A stretch of DNA of 64,000 bases from Streptomyces cyaneochromogenes (GCF_003963535.1 NZ_CP034539.1:3162001-3226000), one strand, 5' to 3'. Shown: positions 8,227-17,291, counted from the first letter of the stretch. Notes: generated by a model not told the origin, from the letters alone. Numbers and translations are program-made.

Positions 8227-8260
8227 TGTGTGGCCGGGTCACCGGCAGTGGGATGCCTAT

Positions 8261-9625
8261 GTGGGCGGTAGAAAGCCCGCTCGGACGTCCGGCACGCCCG
8301 ATCGTCCCCGTCCGGCGGCTCAGCGGTGGGCGGCACGCCTGGCCCTGCTGGTCGCGGCCGCCGCGATCGCCCTGCTGCTGGCGGCCACCGGGGTCAGGAG
8401 CCTGACGCTGCTGGTCGTCGGCCTGGCGGGGCTCGCCGCCACCGCGGCCGCGCTGTGGTGGGCCCTCTCCCGGCACGGCCTGGCCCGGGCGCTCGCCGCC
8501 GCACTCGCCGCGCTGCTGCCGATCGTGGTGCTGTTGCGCCTCGCGGCGGCGGGCCTGCTGTGGGCCGTACTGGCGACCCTGGCGCTGTGGGCCGTGGCAA
8601 TGCTGATCGGACGGTCCGCCCTGCGCACGGACTCCGGCCGGACGCACCCCCGGCAGCACACCACCCCACCGCCCGCAGCACCGTTCCTCATCATGAACCC
8701 GCGCTCAGGGGGCGGAAAGGTCGGCAGATTCGACCTGGTGGCCAAGGCGCGGGCCCTGGGCGCCGAGGTCGCCGTACTCGATCCGGCTCACCCGCAGGAC
8801 GTCGCCGAACTGGCCCGGCAGGCCGTGGCGCGGGGCGCGGACCTGCTGGGGGTCGCCGGCGGGGACGGCACCCAGGCGCTGGTGGCGGGGGTGGCGGCTC
8901 GGCACGGTCTGCCGTTCGTGGTGATCTCCGCCGGCACCCGCAACCACTTCGCCATGGACCTCGGCCTCGACCGCGGCGACCCGTCGACCTGCCTGGACGC
9001 CCTCACCGACGGGGTCGAACTCCATATCGACCTGGGCCTCATCGGTGAGCGCGTCTTCGTGAACAACGCGTCCTTCGGCGTGTACGCGGCGGTCGTGCAG
9101 AGCCCCGCCTACCGCGACGACAAGGTGAACACCATCCTCCGGGAGCTCCCGGACCTGCTGACCCATCAGGTCGGGCCGCGGCTGACCGTCCACGCGGGCG
9201 ACGTCGTCGTCGACGCTCCCCAAGGGGTCCTGATCAGCAACAACCCCTATCAGCTGGGCGACGCCGCCGGCCTCGGCCGACGCCCGCGGCTGGACTCCGG
9301 TGTCCTCGGCGTCCTCGGCATCAAGGTCGACAACGCCGCCCAGGCGGCCGGACTGCTGCGGGGCCAACAGGCGCGCGGCCTCACCCTGCTGACCGAGACC
9401 GAGGTGGTGGTCGGCTCCGACGCCCCCGAGATCCCGGTCGGCGTCGACGGCGAGGCGCTCCTGCTGCGCACACCGGTCACCTGCCGCGTCGCGCCCGGCG
9501 CCCTGCGCGTGCGGGTGCCGCGCGAGCGGCCGGGAGTGCCCGGGGCGCGGCCGCGGATGGACTGGCGGGCCCTGGGCCGGCTGGCGTTCCCGCGTGCCCT
9601 TCCCTCAGCCGGCCGCACCCACTGA
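8261..9625 (+). CDS. diacylglycerol kinase / lipid kinase family protein with membrane N-terminus
   Basis: 454 residues from a GTG at 8261 with GGGA upstream. A GTG at 8228 is in frame but abuts the palindrome, so I prefer 8261. The first ~120 residues hold three or four hydrophobic segments. The catalytic domain begins near FLIMNPRSGGGKVGRFD, with the nucleotide-binding GVAGGDGTQALV and later FVVISAGTRNHFAMDLG, the DAGK/YegS signature. It should phosphorylate a lipid or long-chain-base hydroxyl with ATP at the membrane face. The fusion of a membrane bundle to the kinase is common in actinobacteria. It converges with the next gene, 20 bp away. Confidence 0.88.
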   Translation: MGGRKPARTSGTPDRPRPAAQRWAARLALLVAAAAIALLLAATGVRSLTLLVVGLAGLAATAAALWWALSRHGLARALAAALAALLPIVVLLRLAAAGLLWAVLATLALWAVAMLIGRSALRTDSGRTHPRQHTTPPPAAPFLIMNPRSGGGKVGRFDLVAKARALGAEVAVLDPAHPQDVAELARQAVARGADLLGVAGGDGTQALVAGVAARHGLPFVVISAGTRNHFAMDLGLDRGDPSTCLDALTDGVELHIDLGLIGERVFVNNASFGVYAAVVQSPAYRDDKVNTILRELPDLLTHQVGPRLTVHAGDVVVDAPQGVLISNNPYQLGDAAGLGRRPRLDSGVLGVLGIKVDNAAQAAGLLRGQQARGLTLLTETEVVVGSDAPEIPVGVDGEALLLRTPVTCRVAPGALRVRVPRERPGVPGARPRMDWRALGRLAFPRALPSAGRTH

Positions 9626-9645
9626 GACTCGCGAAGGCGAACGGT

Positions 9646-10611
9646 TTACGTGCACCACCACAGGAACCGGTCGCAGGTCTCCGACGGCGTCGGGTCCGGG
9701 GTCGGGTCCGCCGTGGTCGGGTCCGCCGTCGGCGCCTGGGTCTCCGGATCGGACGTGGGAGCGGGTGCCGAGGTGGACGTACCGGAACCGCCGCTGCCCG
9801 TGGTCGCCGACTGGCCGTCCTTGTCGGGGGTCTTGTCCTCGTCGTCCTTCTTCTTGTCCTCGTCCTTCGGCGACTTCGAAGCCGAGGGGGACGAGGACGG
9901 CCCCGGGGACGGTGAGCCGTCCGTACGTGTCGTCCCGTCCGTCGCGTCCGGGGACGCGGACACCTCCTCCGACGCCGCGCCCTCGGCGGACTCGTCCCCG
10001 GCCGCCGCCGGCTTCGGGCTGCTGCCGGGGGCGTCCATGCCGAGCTCGGCGAGGCTCAGACCGCCCGCGGCCAGGACGAACCCGGCGGCGACCAGCAGGG
10101 CCCGGCGACGGCGGCGCCGATGCGCGGCGGCCTTGCGGTCGCGACGGCTCACACCGCCCGCGGACTCGTCGTCGTCCCAGTCGTCGTCATCGCGGTCGTC
10201 ATCGCGGTCGTCGGCACGCACGTCGTCGCGCCCACGCGGGCCGTCGCCCTGGTCGTCGTGGGCGTCGTCGTGGCTGTCGTGGGCGTCGTGGGCGTCCTCG
10301 GAGTCCCCGTACTCCCCCTCAGGGGCGGCGAACTCATCCCGGTACAGGGCACCGCCGTAGTCACCGCCGCCGTACGCACCGCCGCCGTACTCGCCACCGC
10401 CGTACGCACCGCCGCCGTACGCGGCACCCCCGTACTGCCCGTCGTACTGCCCCGCGTACGTCTGGGCGGGCATCTGCTGGGTCATGGGCGGCATCTGCGG
10501 ATACGCGTCCCCCGCGCCCGCGTGCACGCGGAGCTGTTCGACCGTGGCGCCACAGCCGGGGCAGGCGAGGGCGCCATTCAGGTGCCGTCGGCACGGGTGG
10601 CAGTAGTCCAT
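9646..10611 (-). CDS. SCO2400-like zinc-ribbon membrane protein
   Basis: 321 residues. The N-terminus MDYCHPCRRHLNG has a C4-C7-C17-C20 zinc ribbon. Residues 55-90 are a Tyr-Gly repeat (YGGGAYGGGEYGGG), then an Asp/His-rich stretch (102-150), a basic RRRRRR stop-transfer and one membrane helix (171-190). The long Ser/Pro/Asp/Thr-rich extracytoplasmic tail ends in CDRFLWWCT. This architecture and the WWCT end match the family I know as SCO2400 (function unknown). The low-complexity tracts are GTC/GAC-rich in DNA and throw long shadow frames on the other strand. Confidence 0.85.
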   Translation of the reverse strand: MDYCHPCRRHLNGALACPGCGATVEQLRVHAGAGDAYPQMPPMTQQMPAQTYAGQYDGQYGGAAYGGGAYGGGEYGGGAYGGGDYGGALYRDEFAAPEGEYGDSEDAHDAHDSHDDAHDDQGDGPRGRDDVRADDRDDDRDDDDWDDDESAGGVSRRDRKAAAHRRRRRRALLVAAGFVLAAGGLSLAELGMDAPGSSPKPAAAGDESAEGAASEEVSASPDATDGTTRTDGSPSPGPSSSPSASKSPKDEDKKKDDEDKTPDKDGQSATTGSGGSGTSTSAPAPTSDPETQAPTADPTTADPTPDPTPSETCDRFLWWCT

Positions 10612-10843
10612 GACGCGGGAAGACTAAGGAACCGACCCACACCTTTCCTAGCAGTTGCTGTGAAGGTTATGTGCGGAACTGGGGTTTCCGGTTTGGTCGG
10701 TGGGGTCAAGCCCGGCCATTCGGTGCATCCTCCGCGCCGGGTCCGTACGACAGCCCGCACGACAGCCCGTACGACAACGTCGCGCGGCCCGTCGCACGTA
10801 CACCGCGCGACGGGCCGCGTCGACCCAAGTGCCCAGGTCCGGC
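10612..10843. other. intergenic: SCO2400-like gene promoter side and Ytf operon end
   Basis: No gene seen. It holds a 12-bp direct repeat (ACGACAGCCCG, about 10748-10770) and the hairpin listed separately. Confidence 0.5.
10783..10819 (-). terminator. hairpin after the Ytf-type operon
   Basis: Perfect 13-bp arms (CGCGGCCCGTCGC, 10783-10795; complement 10807-10819) with an 11-base loop, 24 bp past the last permease stop. There is no clear U-run, as is usual for Streptomyces terminators. Confidence 0.6.
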
Positions 10844-11866
10844 CTATGTTGGCTTGCGCGCCGTCATCGCCCGCTGGATCAGGATGAACGCGCACAGCAG
10901 CACACCCGTGGCGATCTTCGTCCACCAGGAGCTGAGCGTGCCCTCGAACTGGATGATGCTCTTGATCAGGCCCAGCACGAGGACGCCGAACAGGGTGCCC
11001 AGGACGTAACCGGAGCCGCCCGTCAGCAGCGTGCCGCCGATGACGACCGCGGCGATCGCGTCGAGTTCCATGCCGACGGCGTGCAGCGGGTCACCGGACT
11101 GGATGTACAGCATGAACAGCAGGCCGGCCAGCGCCGAGCAGAAGCCGCTCACCGTGTACACGGCGATCTTGGTGCCGCCCAGCGGAAGCCCCATCAGCAG
11201 CGCCGACTGCTCGTTGCCACCGATGGCGTACACCCGGCGGCCGAAGCGCGTGTAGTGGAGTATGCAGAAGGCGGCGGCGAGGACGACCAGGGCGACGACG
11301 GCCCCGATCGACAGCTCCCCCAGTCCGAGCGACACCCGGGTCTGGGCCATGCTGCTCACCGTGGAGTCGCCGATGGAGATGGACTCCTTGCTGATGACCA
11401 GGCACAGGCCCCGGAAGAGGAAGAGGCCGGCGAGGGTCACGATGAACGGCTGGATCTCGAAGTTGTGGATCACATAGCCCATGAGGAAGCCGCCGAACGC
11501 GCCCACCCCCAGGGCGAGCGGGATGACCAGTATCAGCGGCAGCCCCTGACGCTCCACCAGCCACGCCGTGAACATGGTGGTGAAACCGATCAGGGAGCCG
11601 ACGGACAGATCGATGCCGCCGGACATGATGACGAAGGTGGCGCCGACGGCGGCGACCAGCAGATAGCTGTTGTCGATGAACAGGTTGAGGAAGACCTGCG
11701 GTTCGCCGAACCCGTAGTTCTGGTAGCGGCTGAGACCGCCGATGTACATCGCGAGGAACAGGCCGGCCGTGACCAGGACGGGCAGCCGCCGGTCGCCGAG
11801 CACACGCGCGGCCGTGGACGGCGTACGGCCTTCCGCTGCCGTACGGGTCTTGGTGGTCGCGCTCAT
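10844..11866 (-). CDS. yjfF: sugar ABC transporter permease (YjfF-like)
   Basis: 340 residues and about ten membrane segments in the BPD_transp_2 (ribose-type) permease family. Typical motifs are [48 protein letters not shown] and DAIAAVVIGGTLLTGGSG. It is the second permease of a galactofuranose-type (YtfQRT-YjfF) importer. ATG at 11866 overlaps the preceding stop (ATGA), so the two permeases are translationally coupled. Substrate is inferred from family order; arabinofuranose or another pentose/hexose is equally possible given the arabinan enzymes in the window. Confidence 0.9.
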   Translation of the reverse strand: MSATTKTRTAAEGRTPSTAARVLGDRRLPVLVTAGLFLAMYIGGLSRYQNYGFGEPQVFLNLFIDNSYLLVAAVGATFVIMSGGIDLSVGSLIGFTTMFTAWLVERQGLPLILVIPLALGVGAFGGFLMGYVIHNFEIQPFIVTLAGLFLFRGLCLVISKESISIGDSTVSSMAQTRVSLGLGELSIGAVVALVVLAAAFCILHYTRFGRRVYAIGGNEQSALLMGLPLGGTKIAVYTVSGFCSALAGLLFMLYIQSGDPLHAVGMELDAIAAVVIGGTLLTGGSGYVLGTLFGVLVLGLIKSIIQFEGTLSSWWTKIATGVLLCAFILIQRAMTARKPT

Positions 11867-12963
11867 CGCGACACCTCCATCTTCGGGGCGGCGTCGGCCG
11901 GGGCGGAGGGCTCCGCCGGGGCGGTGGTACGGGCGCGTCCCTTCGCGCCGAGGACCTTGGCCCGGAACTTCGGGGACTGCAGCAGGCAGACGACGATGAC
12001 GACGGCGGCCTTGAAGACCAGGTTGGTCTGGGTGGGCACGCCGATGGTGTAGATCGTGGTGGTCAGGGTCTGGATGACGAGGGCGCCGATCACGGTGCCG
12101 CCGATGGAGAACCGGCCGCCGAGCAGCGAGGTGCCGCCGATGACGACCGCGAGGATCGCGTCCAGCTCGATCCACAGGCCGGCGTTGTTGCCGTCCGCGG
12201 CCGAGGTGTTGGAGCTGATCATCAGGCCGGCGATGCCCGCGCACAGGGCGCAGAACATGTACACCATGATCTTGATGCGCCGGGAGCGGATGCCGACCAG
12301 GCGGCTGGCCTCGGCGTTGCCGCCGACCGACTCGACGAGCAGGCCGAGCGCCGTACGGCGGGTCAGGGCGACGGTGACGGCCACGACGGCGGCCACCACG
12401 AAGATGGAGAAGGGCAGGGTCAGCCAGTAGCCGCCCCCGATGAGCTTGTACGGCTCGCTGTTGATGGTGATGATCTGGCCGTCGGTGATCAGCTGGGCGA
12501 CCCCGCGTCCGGCGACCATGATGATGAGGGTCGCGATGATGGGCTGGATGCCCATCCGGGCGACCAGGAAGCCGTTCCACAGACCGCAGACGACCGCCGC
12601 CACCAGGCCGATGCCCATGGCGAGGAAGACCCCCGCCAGCGCGTTCTGGTCGGCCTGGTCGCTGATGTACGAACAGGTCAGGGCGCCGGTGATGGCGACC
12701 ACGGCGCCGACGGAGAGGTCGATGCCGCCGGTGGCGATGACCAGGGTCATGCCGACCGCCACCAGGATCAGCGGCGAGCCGAACAGCACGATCGAGATGA
12801 GGCTGCCGTAGAGGTGGCCGTCCGCCATCCGGATCGCGAAGAAGTCGGGGGTGAAGGGGACGTTGACGAGCAGCAGGGCGATCAGGACCGCGACCGGCCA
12901 GAACAGGTGGTGGTGCGTCAGTGCTCGCCAGCGGGAGGGGGTGGTCACTGCCGGGGTACTCAC
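11863..12963 (-). CDS. ytfT: sugar ABC transporter permease (YtfT-like)
   Basis: 366 residues from a GTG at 12963, whose first bases overlap the stop of the ATPase gene (GTGA). Motifs of ribose-type permeases: TGGIDLSVGAVVAITGAL, MGIQPIIATLIIMVAGRG, SVGGNAEASRLVGIRSRRI and ELDAILAVVIGGTSLLGG. It has about ten membrane segments and a charged, Ala/Pro-rich tail. Partner of the YjfF-like permease and the YtfR-like ATPase. Confidence 0.9.
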   Translation of the reverse strand: MSTPAVTTPSRWRALTHHHLFWPVAVLIALLLVNVPFTPDFFAIRMADGHLYGSLISIVLFGSPLILVAVGMTLVIATGGIDLSVGAVVAITGALTCSYISDQADQNALAGVFLAMGIGLVAAVVCGLWNGFLVARMGIQPIIATLIIMVAGRGVAQLITDGQIITINSEPYKLIGGGYWLTLPFSIFVVAAVVAVTVALTRRTALGLLVESVGGNAEASRLVGIRSRRIKIMVYMFCALCAGIAGLMISSNTSAADGNNAGLWIELDAILAVVIGGTSLLGGRFSIGGTVIGALVIQTLTTTIYTIGVPTQTNLVFKAAVVIVVCLLQSPKFRAKVLGAKGRARTTAPAEPSAPADAAPKMEVSR

Positions 12964-14498
12964 TGGTGCTCTCCGCTCGCGATGGTCTCCAGGATCTTGC
13001 TGGTGGTGATCTCCGGCCCGTTGGTCAGCTGTGCCACGAGCTTGCGGTCGCGCAGCACTCCGATGGTGTGGCTGAGCCGGAGCACCTCCTCCAGTTCGGC
13101 CGCGATGTACAGCACGGACATGCCGTCCTCGGAGAGGGAGACCACGAGCTTCTGGATCTCGGCCTTGGCGCCCACGTCGATGCCGCGCGTGGGCTCGTCG
13201 AGGATCAGCAGCTTCGGCTGCGTGATCAGCCAGCGGGCGAGCAGCACCTTCTGCTGGTTGCCGCCGCTCAACTGGCCGACGCGGGCCTCGGGGTTGGCGG
13301 GGCGGATGTCGAGGGCCTTGATGTACTTGGCGACGAGTTCGTCGCGCTGGGCGGCCGGGATGGGCCGGGTCCAGCCGCGGGAGGCCTGGAGGGCGAGGAT
13401 GATGTTCTCGCGCACCGTGAGATCGGGGACGAGGCCCTCGGTCTTGCGGTTCTCCGAGCAGAACGCGACACCGGCGCCGATGGCGTCGTTGGGGGCGCTC
13501 ATCGAGACCTGCTTGCCGGCGACGGTCACCTTGCCGCTGTCGGGCTGGTCGGCGCCGAACAGCAGCCGGGCCAGTTCGGTGCGGCCCGAGCCGAGCAGTC
13601 CGGCGAGGCCGAGCACCTCGCCCTTCTTGATCTCCAGGTCGAAGGGGGCGACACCGCCGGTCCGGCCGAGGCCCTCGGCCTTGAGAAGCGTCTCGCCGAC
13701 GTCGGAGCGCAGCTGGTGCTCGTGCAGCTCCTCCAGCTGGTCCAGGGCCTTGCCGATCATCAGCTCGATCAGCCCGACCTGGTCGAGGTCGGCCACCATG
13801 TGCTCGCCGACCAGGGTGCCGTTGCGCAGCACGGTCATGCGGTCGCAGATCTCGTAGATCTGGTCGAGGAAGTGCGACACGAAGAGGATCGCGACGCCCT
13901 CGTCCCGCAGCCGCCGCATCAGGCGGAAGAGTTCGAGGACCTCGTCGCGGTCGAGGCTGGAGGTGGGCTCGTCCAGGACGAGCACCTTGGTGCCGGAGCC
14001 CTCGCCGTCGCTGTCGCCGTGGCCCACCGACCGTACGATCGCGACCAGTTGCTGCACGGCCAGCGGGTACGAGGACAGCGGCGCCGTCACGTCGATGTCG
14101 AGGCCGAGCCGGTCGACCATCTCCGCGGCCTGCTTGCGTATCTGCTTCCACTGGATGCGGCCCGCGCGGGTGGGTTCACGGCCGATGAAGATGTTCTCCG
14201 CCACCGAGAGGTTGGGGCAGAGGTTGACCTCCTGGTAGACCGTGCTGATGCCGGCGTGCTGAGCCTGCAGCGGGCTGCCGATCCGTACGTCCTCGCCGTC
14301 GAGGGTGATCGTGCCGCCGTCCAGGGAGTGGACCCCGGTCAGCACCTTGATGAGGGTGGACTTCCCGGCCCCGTTCTCGCCCATGAGGGCGTGGATCTCG
14401 CCGGGGAAGAGCCGGAAGTCGACGCCCGACAGAGCCCGTACCCCCGGAAACTCTTTGACTATGCCCGTCATCTCCAGGACGGGCCGCGGCTCTGCCAT
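12960..14498 (-). CDS. ytfR: sugar ABC transporter ATPase, two nucleotide-binding domains (YtfR-like)
   Basis: 512 residues. The first domain has Walker [10 protein letters not shown] (40-48) and Walker B LVLDEPTSSLD, but a weak signature (SYPLAVQQL). The second has a degenerate Walker A (LAGLLGSGRTELARLL), a canonical LSGGNQQK signature (410-417) and [10 protein letters not shown]. This asymmetric double ATPase is normal for carbohydrate importers of the RbsA/AraG/MglA group. A Ser/Gly-rich insertion just before the first Walker B (GHGDSDGEGSGTKV) is unusual. ATG at 14498 with a weak ribosome site. The gene is separated from the binding-protein gene by a hairpin. Confidence 0.92.
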   Translation of the reverse strand: MAEPRPVLEMTGIVKEFPGVRALSGVDFRLFPGEIHALMGENGAGKSTLIKVLTGVHSLDGGTITLDGEDVRIGSPLQAQHAGISTVYQEVNLCPNLSVAENIFIGREPTRAGRIQWKQIRKQAAEMVDRLGLDIDVTAPLSSYPLAVQQLVAIVRSVGHGDSDGEGSGTKVLVLDEPTSSLDRDEVLELFRLMRRLRDEGVAILFVSHFLDQIYEICDRMTVLRNGTLVGEHMVADLDQVGLIELMIGKALDQLEELHEHQLRSDVGETLLKAEGLGRTGGVAPFDLEIKKGEVLGLAGLLGSGRTELARLLFGADQPDSGKVTVAGKQVSMSAPNDAIGAGVAFCSENRKTEGLVPDLTVRENIILALQASRGWTRPIPAAQRDELVAKYIKALDIRPANPEARVGQLSGGNQQKVLLARWLITQPKLLILDEPTRGIDVGAKAEIQKLVVSLSEDGMSVLYIAAELEEVLRLSHTIGVLRDRKLVAQLTNGPEITTSKILETIASGEHQ

Positions 14499-14530
14499 GG
14501 CAGCGCTCCTCTTGAAATGGGTTCAGGCCC

Positions 14531-14582
14531 GCAGGGAGCCTCCCGGGACCGGATGGTCGCCGGTCGGCCGGTGGCTCCCTGC
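14531..14582 (-). promoter_or_regulatory. intercistronic stem-loop between the ytfQ-like and ytfR-like genes
   Basis: Ten-base perfect arms (GCAGGGAGCC at 14531-14540, GGCTCCCTGC at 14573-14582) around a GC-rich loop that can fold further. The position, just after the binding-protein gene, fits attenuation or mRNA protection that keeps binding protein in excess over the ATPase and permeases. Confidence 0.5.
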
Positions 14583-14598
14583 CGGTGGGTGCGGTCGG

Positions 14599-15600
14599 TC
14601 AGTACTTACGGGTGGGGAGCGCGTCCTTGGCCTGGTCCTGCATGAAGTCGCTCTCCTTGGTCTTGATCCAGCGCTCGACCGTGCCGCCCTCGTGGACCGT
14701 CTTCACGACCTCCATCAGCTGGGGGCCGAGCAGCGGGTTGCACTCGACGATCGCGTTGATCTTGCCTTCGGACATGGCTATGAAGCCGTCCTTCACACCG
14801 TCGACCGTGACGATGAGGATGTCCTTGCCGGGCTTCTTGCCTGCCGCCTCGATGGCCTGGATGGCGCCGAGGCCCATGTCGTCGTTGTGCGCGAACAGCA
14901 CGTCGATGTCCGGGTTGGACTGCAGGAAGGCCGCCATGACCTGCTTGCCGCCGGCCCGGGTGAAGTCGCCGGTCTGGCTGGCGACGATCTCCCAGTCGTC
15001 CTTGTGCTCGGCGTCCATGACCTCCTTGAAGCCCTTGGCGCGCTCGATCGCGGGGGCGGCACCGGTGGTGCCCTCCAGCTGGGCGATCTTCACCTTGCCC
15101 TTGTGGCCGGCCTTCTCAAGGACCTTCTCCAGGATCTTGGCGGCGCGGCGGCCCTCGTCGGTGAAGTCGGAGCCGACCAGGGCGACGAACAGGGACTCGT
15201 CGCTCTCGACGGACCGGTCGGTCAGGACGACCGGGATCTTCGCCGTCTGGGCCTCCTTGAGCACGGCGTCCCAGCCGGTGACGACCACCGGCGAGAAGGC
15301 GATGACGTCCACCTTCTGCGCGATGAAGCTGCGGATCGCGGAGATCTGGTTCTCCTGCTTCTGCTGCGCGTCGGAGAACTGCAGCTTGTAGCCCGCCTCC
15401 TTGGCGGCCGACTTCACCGAGTCGGTGTTGGCGGTGCGCCAGCCGCTCTCGGAGCCGACCTGGGAGAAGCCGAGGGTGATCGTCTTGCTGCCACCGGAGG
15501 AGGAGCCGGTGGGGGAGCCGTCCTCCTTGGCGCAGGCCGCCAGGCCGGCCGTTGCCGCCACGCCGACCGCCGCGGTGAGGAAGTTCCTTCTGTTGAGCAT
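14599..15600 (-). CDS. ytfQ: sugar ABC transporter substrate-binding lipoprotein (YtfQ-like)
   Basis: 333 residues; ATG at 15600 with AAAGGAG. The signal peptide ends in a lipobox LAACA (Cys near 23) after MLNRRNFLTAAVGVAATAG, and the N-terminal NRRNF can also be read as twin-arginine. The mature part is a type 1 periplasmic-binding fold of the galactofuranose/ribose group (GFSQVGSESGWRTANTDSVK, FSPVVVTGWDAVLKEA, VALVGSDFTDEGRRAA, HNDDMGLGAIQAIEAAG). First gene of the four-gene import operon. A GTTCGARATATCGAAC-type site lies ~100 bp upstream and the LacI gene immediately upstream. Confidence 0.93.
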   Translation of the reverse strand: MLNRRNFLTAAVGVAATAGLAACAKEDGSPTGSSSGGSKTITLGFSQVGSESGWRTANTDSVKSAAKEAGYKLQFSDAQQKQENQISAIRSFIAQKVDVIAFSPVVVTGWDAVLKEAQTAKIPVVLTDRSVESDESLFVALVGSDFTDEGRRAAKILEKVLEKAGHKGKVKIAQLEGTTGAAPAIERAKGFKEVMDAEHKDDWEIVASQTGDFTRAGGKQVMAAFLQSNPDIDVLFAHNDDMGLGAIQAIEAAGKKPGKDILIVTVDGVKDGFIAMSEGKINAIVECNPLLGPQLMEVVKTVHEGGTVERWIKTKESDFMQDQAKDALPTRKY

Positions 15601-15696
15601 GTCTTCTCCTTTGAAGAGCCGGCCCGGGGATGGACCGCTGGTACTCGTTGGGTGCTCGTGTGGACCGGCTGCGCAGCGTCCAGTCTGTCGATCATT

Positions 15697-15711
15697 GTTC
15701 GAAATATCGGC
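15697..15711. promoter_or_regulatory. GTTCGARATATCGAAC-type site 1 (Ytf operon)
   Basis: Sequence GTTCGAAATATCGGC. Sixteen bases here (GCCGATATTTCGAACA read on the minus strand) are identical to site 2 upstream of the dehydratase gene. About 100 bp upstream of the binding-protein start. Confidence 0.6.
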
Positions 15712-15753
15712 CACGCTTGCCCGAAGGGCGAAAAGCGACCAGGTGGTGCGGTG

Positions 15754-16800
15754 TCAGCCGGGAGCGGCCCCCGGCTGCGGAAGGTACGGGAACGTGCTTG
15801 CGCGGACGACGAGTTGGGGTTCGATGGAGACCTGGGACGTCCCGGAGGGGGTACGGCCCTCGATCAGGTCCAGCAGCAGGGCGATGCTCCGCTTGCCCAC
15901 CGTCGCGAAGTCCTGCCGGACGGTGGTGAGCGGCGGGGCGAAGAACTCCGACTCCGGAATGTCGTCGAAGCCGGCCACCGCCACGTCCTGGGGCGTACGC
16001 ACGCCCGCCTCACGCAGCGCCCGCAACACCCCCAGTGCCATCTGGTCGTTGGCCACGAAGACGGCGGTCAGGCCGCGTCCCACCCAGCCCGCCAGTTCCT
16101 GGCCGGCCCGGTAGCCCGACAGCGGGCTCCAGTCCCCCCGCAGCAGCATCGGAGGTTCCACGTCCGCCTCTTCGAGGGCCGCCCGCCAGCCGTCGACCCG
16201 GTCCACCGCCTCCTGCCAGTCCTCGGGCCCGGCGAGATGCCAGACCCTGCGATGGCCTGCGGCGAGCAGATGGCCGGTGGCCAGCCGTGCGCCCAGATTC
16301 TGATCCACGTTGACGCTGGGGACCCCGGCGCCCGAGCCGGTTCCCACGGCCACCACCGGGAACGGGTGACGGAGTTCGGCGAGGGCCTCGACCGCCGACC
16401 GCTGCGGGGCGATGGCGACGACCCCCTCCACCCCGCCCTCGCTGAGGCGGTCCAGGGCCTCGGACAGTGTCTCCACCGTCAGCCTGCGCAGACTGACCGT
16501 CGAGACCAGATAGCCCTCGGCGCGCGCCGCCTCCTCCAGCGCGAACAACGTGCTGGCCGGACCGTAGAGCGTGGTGTTGGAGGCGACCACACCCAGGGTC
16601 CGGGTACGCCGGGTCGCCAGGGCCCGTGCGGAGAAGTTGCGGCGGTAGCCCATCTCCTCGATCGCGCGCAGCACCTTGGCCCGTGTCTCGTCCCGCACAT
16701 TGGGGTGGTCCCCCAGCACGCGGGACACGGTCTGGTGGGACACACCGGCCTGGCGTGCCACGTCGGCCATGGTGGGCGGCCGAAGCTGCGAGCGGGTCAC
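15754..16800 (-). CDS. LacI-family transcriptional regulator
   Basis: 348 residues from the GTG at 16800, which has AAGGAGG 7 bases upstream; the frame continues to 16875 but has no better start. The N-terminal helix-turn-helix is PTMADVARQAGVSHQTVSRVL (about 9-29), followed by a hinge helix and a periplasmic-binding-like effector domain (GVVASNTTLYGPASTLFALE, VFVANDQMALGVLRAL, VAVAGFDDIPESEFFAPPLT). Most likely a repressor of the adjacent import operon that releases DNA on binding the transported sugar. A lac-operator-like palindrome at 16990-17007, over its own upstream region, is a candidate target. Confidence 0.92.
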   Translation of the reverse strand: MTRSQLRPPTMADVARQAGVSHQTVSRVLGDHPNVRDETRAKVLRAIEEMGYRRNFSARALATRRTRTLGVVASNTTLYGPASTLFALEEAARAEGYLVSTVSLRRLTVETLSEALDRLSEGGVEGVVAIAPQRSAVEALAELRHPFPVVAVGTGSGAGVPSVNVDQNLGARLATGHLLAAGHRRVWHLAGPEDWQEAVDRVDGWRAALEEADVEPPMLLRGDWSPLSGYRAGQELAGWVGRGLTAVFVANDQMALGVLRALREAGVRTPQDVAVAGFDDIPESEFFAPPLTTVRQDFATVGKRSIALLLDLIEGRTPSGTSQVSIEPQLVVRASTFPYLPQPGAAPG

Positions 16801-16989
16801 AGCCGCACCTCCTTGGCGGTCGTCTGCCGATAACACCTGCGCCGAGGGCCGATGGTTCGGCTCCGGCGGCGTCATGCCGGTGTTCCGGAAGGGCCAACGG
16901 CACGGGGCGGGAAGGCGAGTTGAAGCACTGCTGACACGACGCTCATACCTCCTTGCATGCCGTCAGGGCCGACTGGTGAATGCGGACGT

Positions 16990-17007
16990 ATTGTGAGCGC
17001 TAACAAT
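16990..17007. promoter_or_regulatory. lac-operator-like palindrome
   Basis: ATTGTGAGCGCTAACAAT is a near-perfect palindrome around GCGC with one mismatched pair, almost the symmetric lac operator. It lies 190 bp upstream of the LacI-family start, next to a minus-strand TTGACC, so autorepression is likely. Control of the divergent dehydratase operon is also possible. Confidence 0.7.
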
Positions 17008-17238
17008 TCGCGCGGGTCAAGAGGGCTGCGTCAGAGAAGTCGTCACGGTTGAATAACGCGACGGGCGGCGCAGGTTGCGGGACCGAGGGCGTTTTACCTG
17101 GTCAGGCGCGATCCGAGTACCCACCGGGGAGGCATGTGCACGCCCTCGAAGAGCCTCACGTCCCTCGTGGCACACCCCGCCACATCCGCCTCGCCGGCCG
17201 CCTCCGCCGCCCCGTCGAAACCGTTGTTTGTAGACCCA

Positions 17239-17268
17239 TTGACACTCGCATGTGGTCGTCCCTACTGT
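17239..17268 (+). promoter_or_regulatory. promoter of the dehydratase operon
   Basis: TTGACA (17239-17244), 18-bp spacer, TACTGT (17263-17268). The GTTCGARATATCGAAC-type site starts 23 bp after the -10, where a bound repressor would block clearance. Confidence 0.65.
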
Positions 17269-17291
17269 CGCGACCAGCATTTCGAACGAGT

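Noticed and set aside
10120..10887. 255-residue plus-strand frame with Val-rich hydrophobic sequence opposite the SCO2400-like gene
   Set aside because: It is the shadow of GAC-rich low-complexity codons in the real minus-strand gene.
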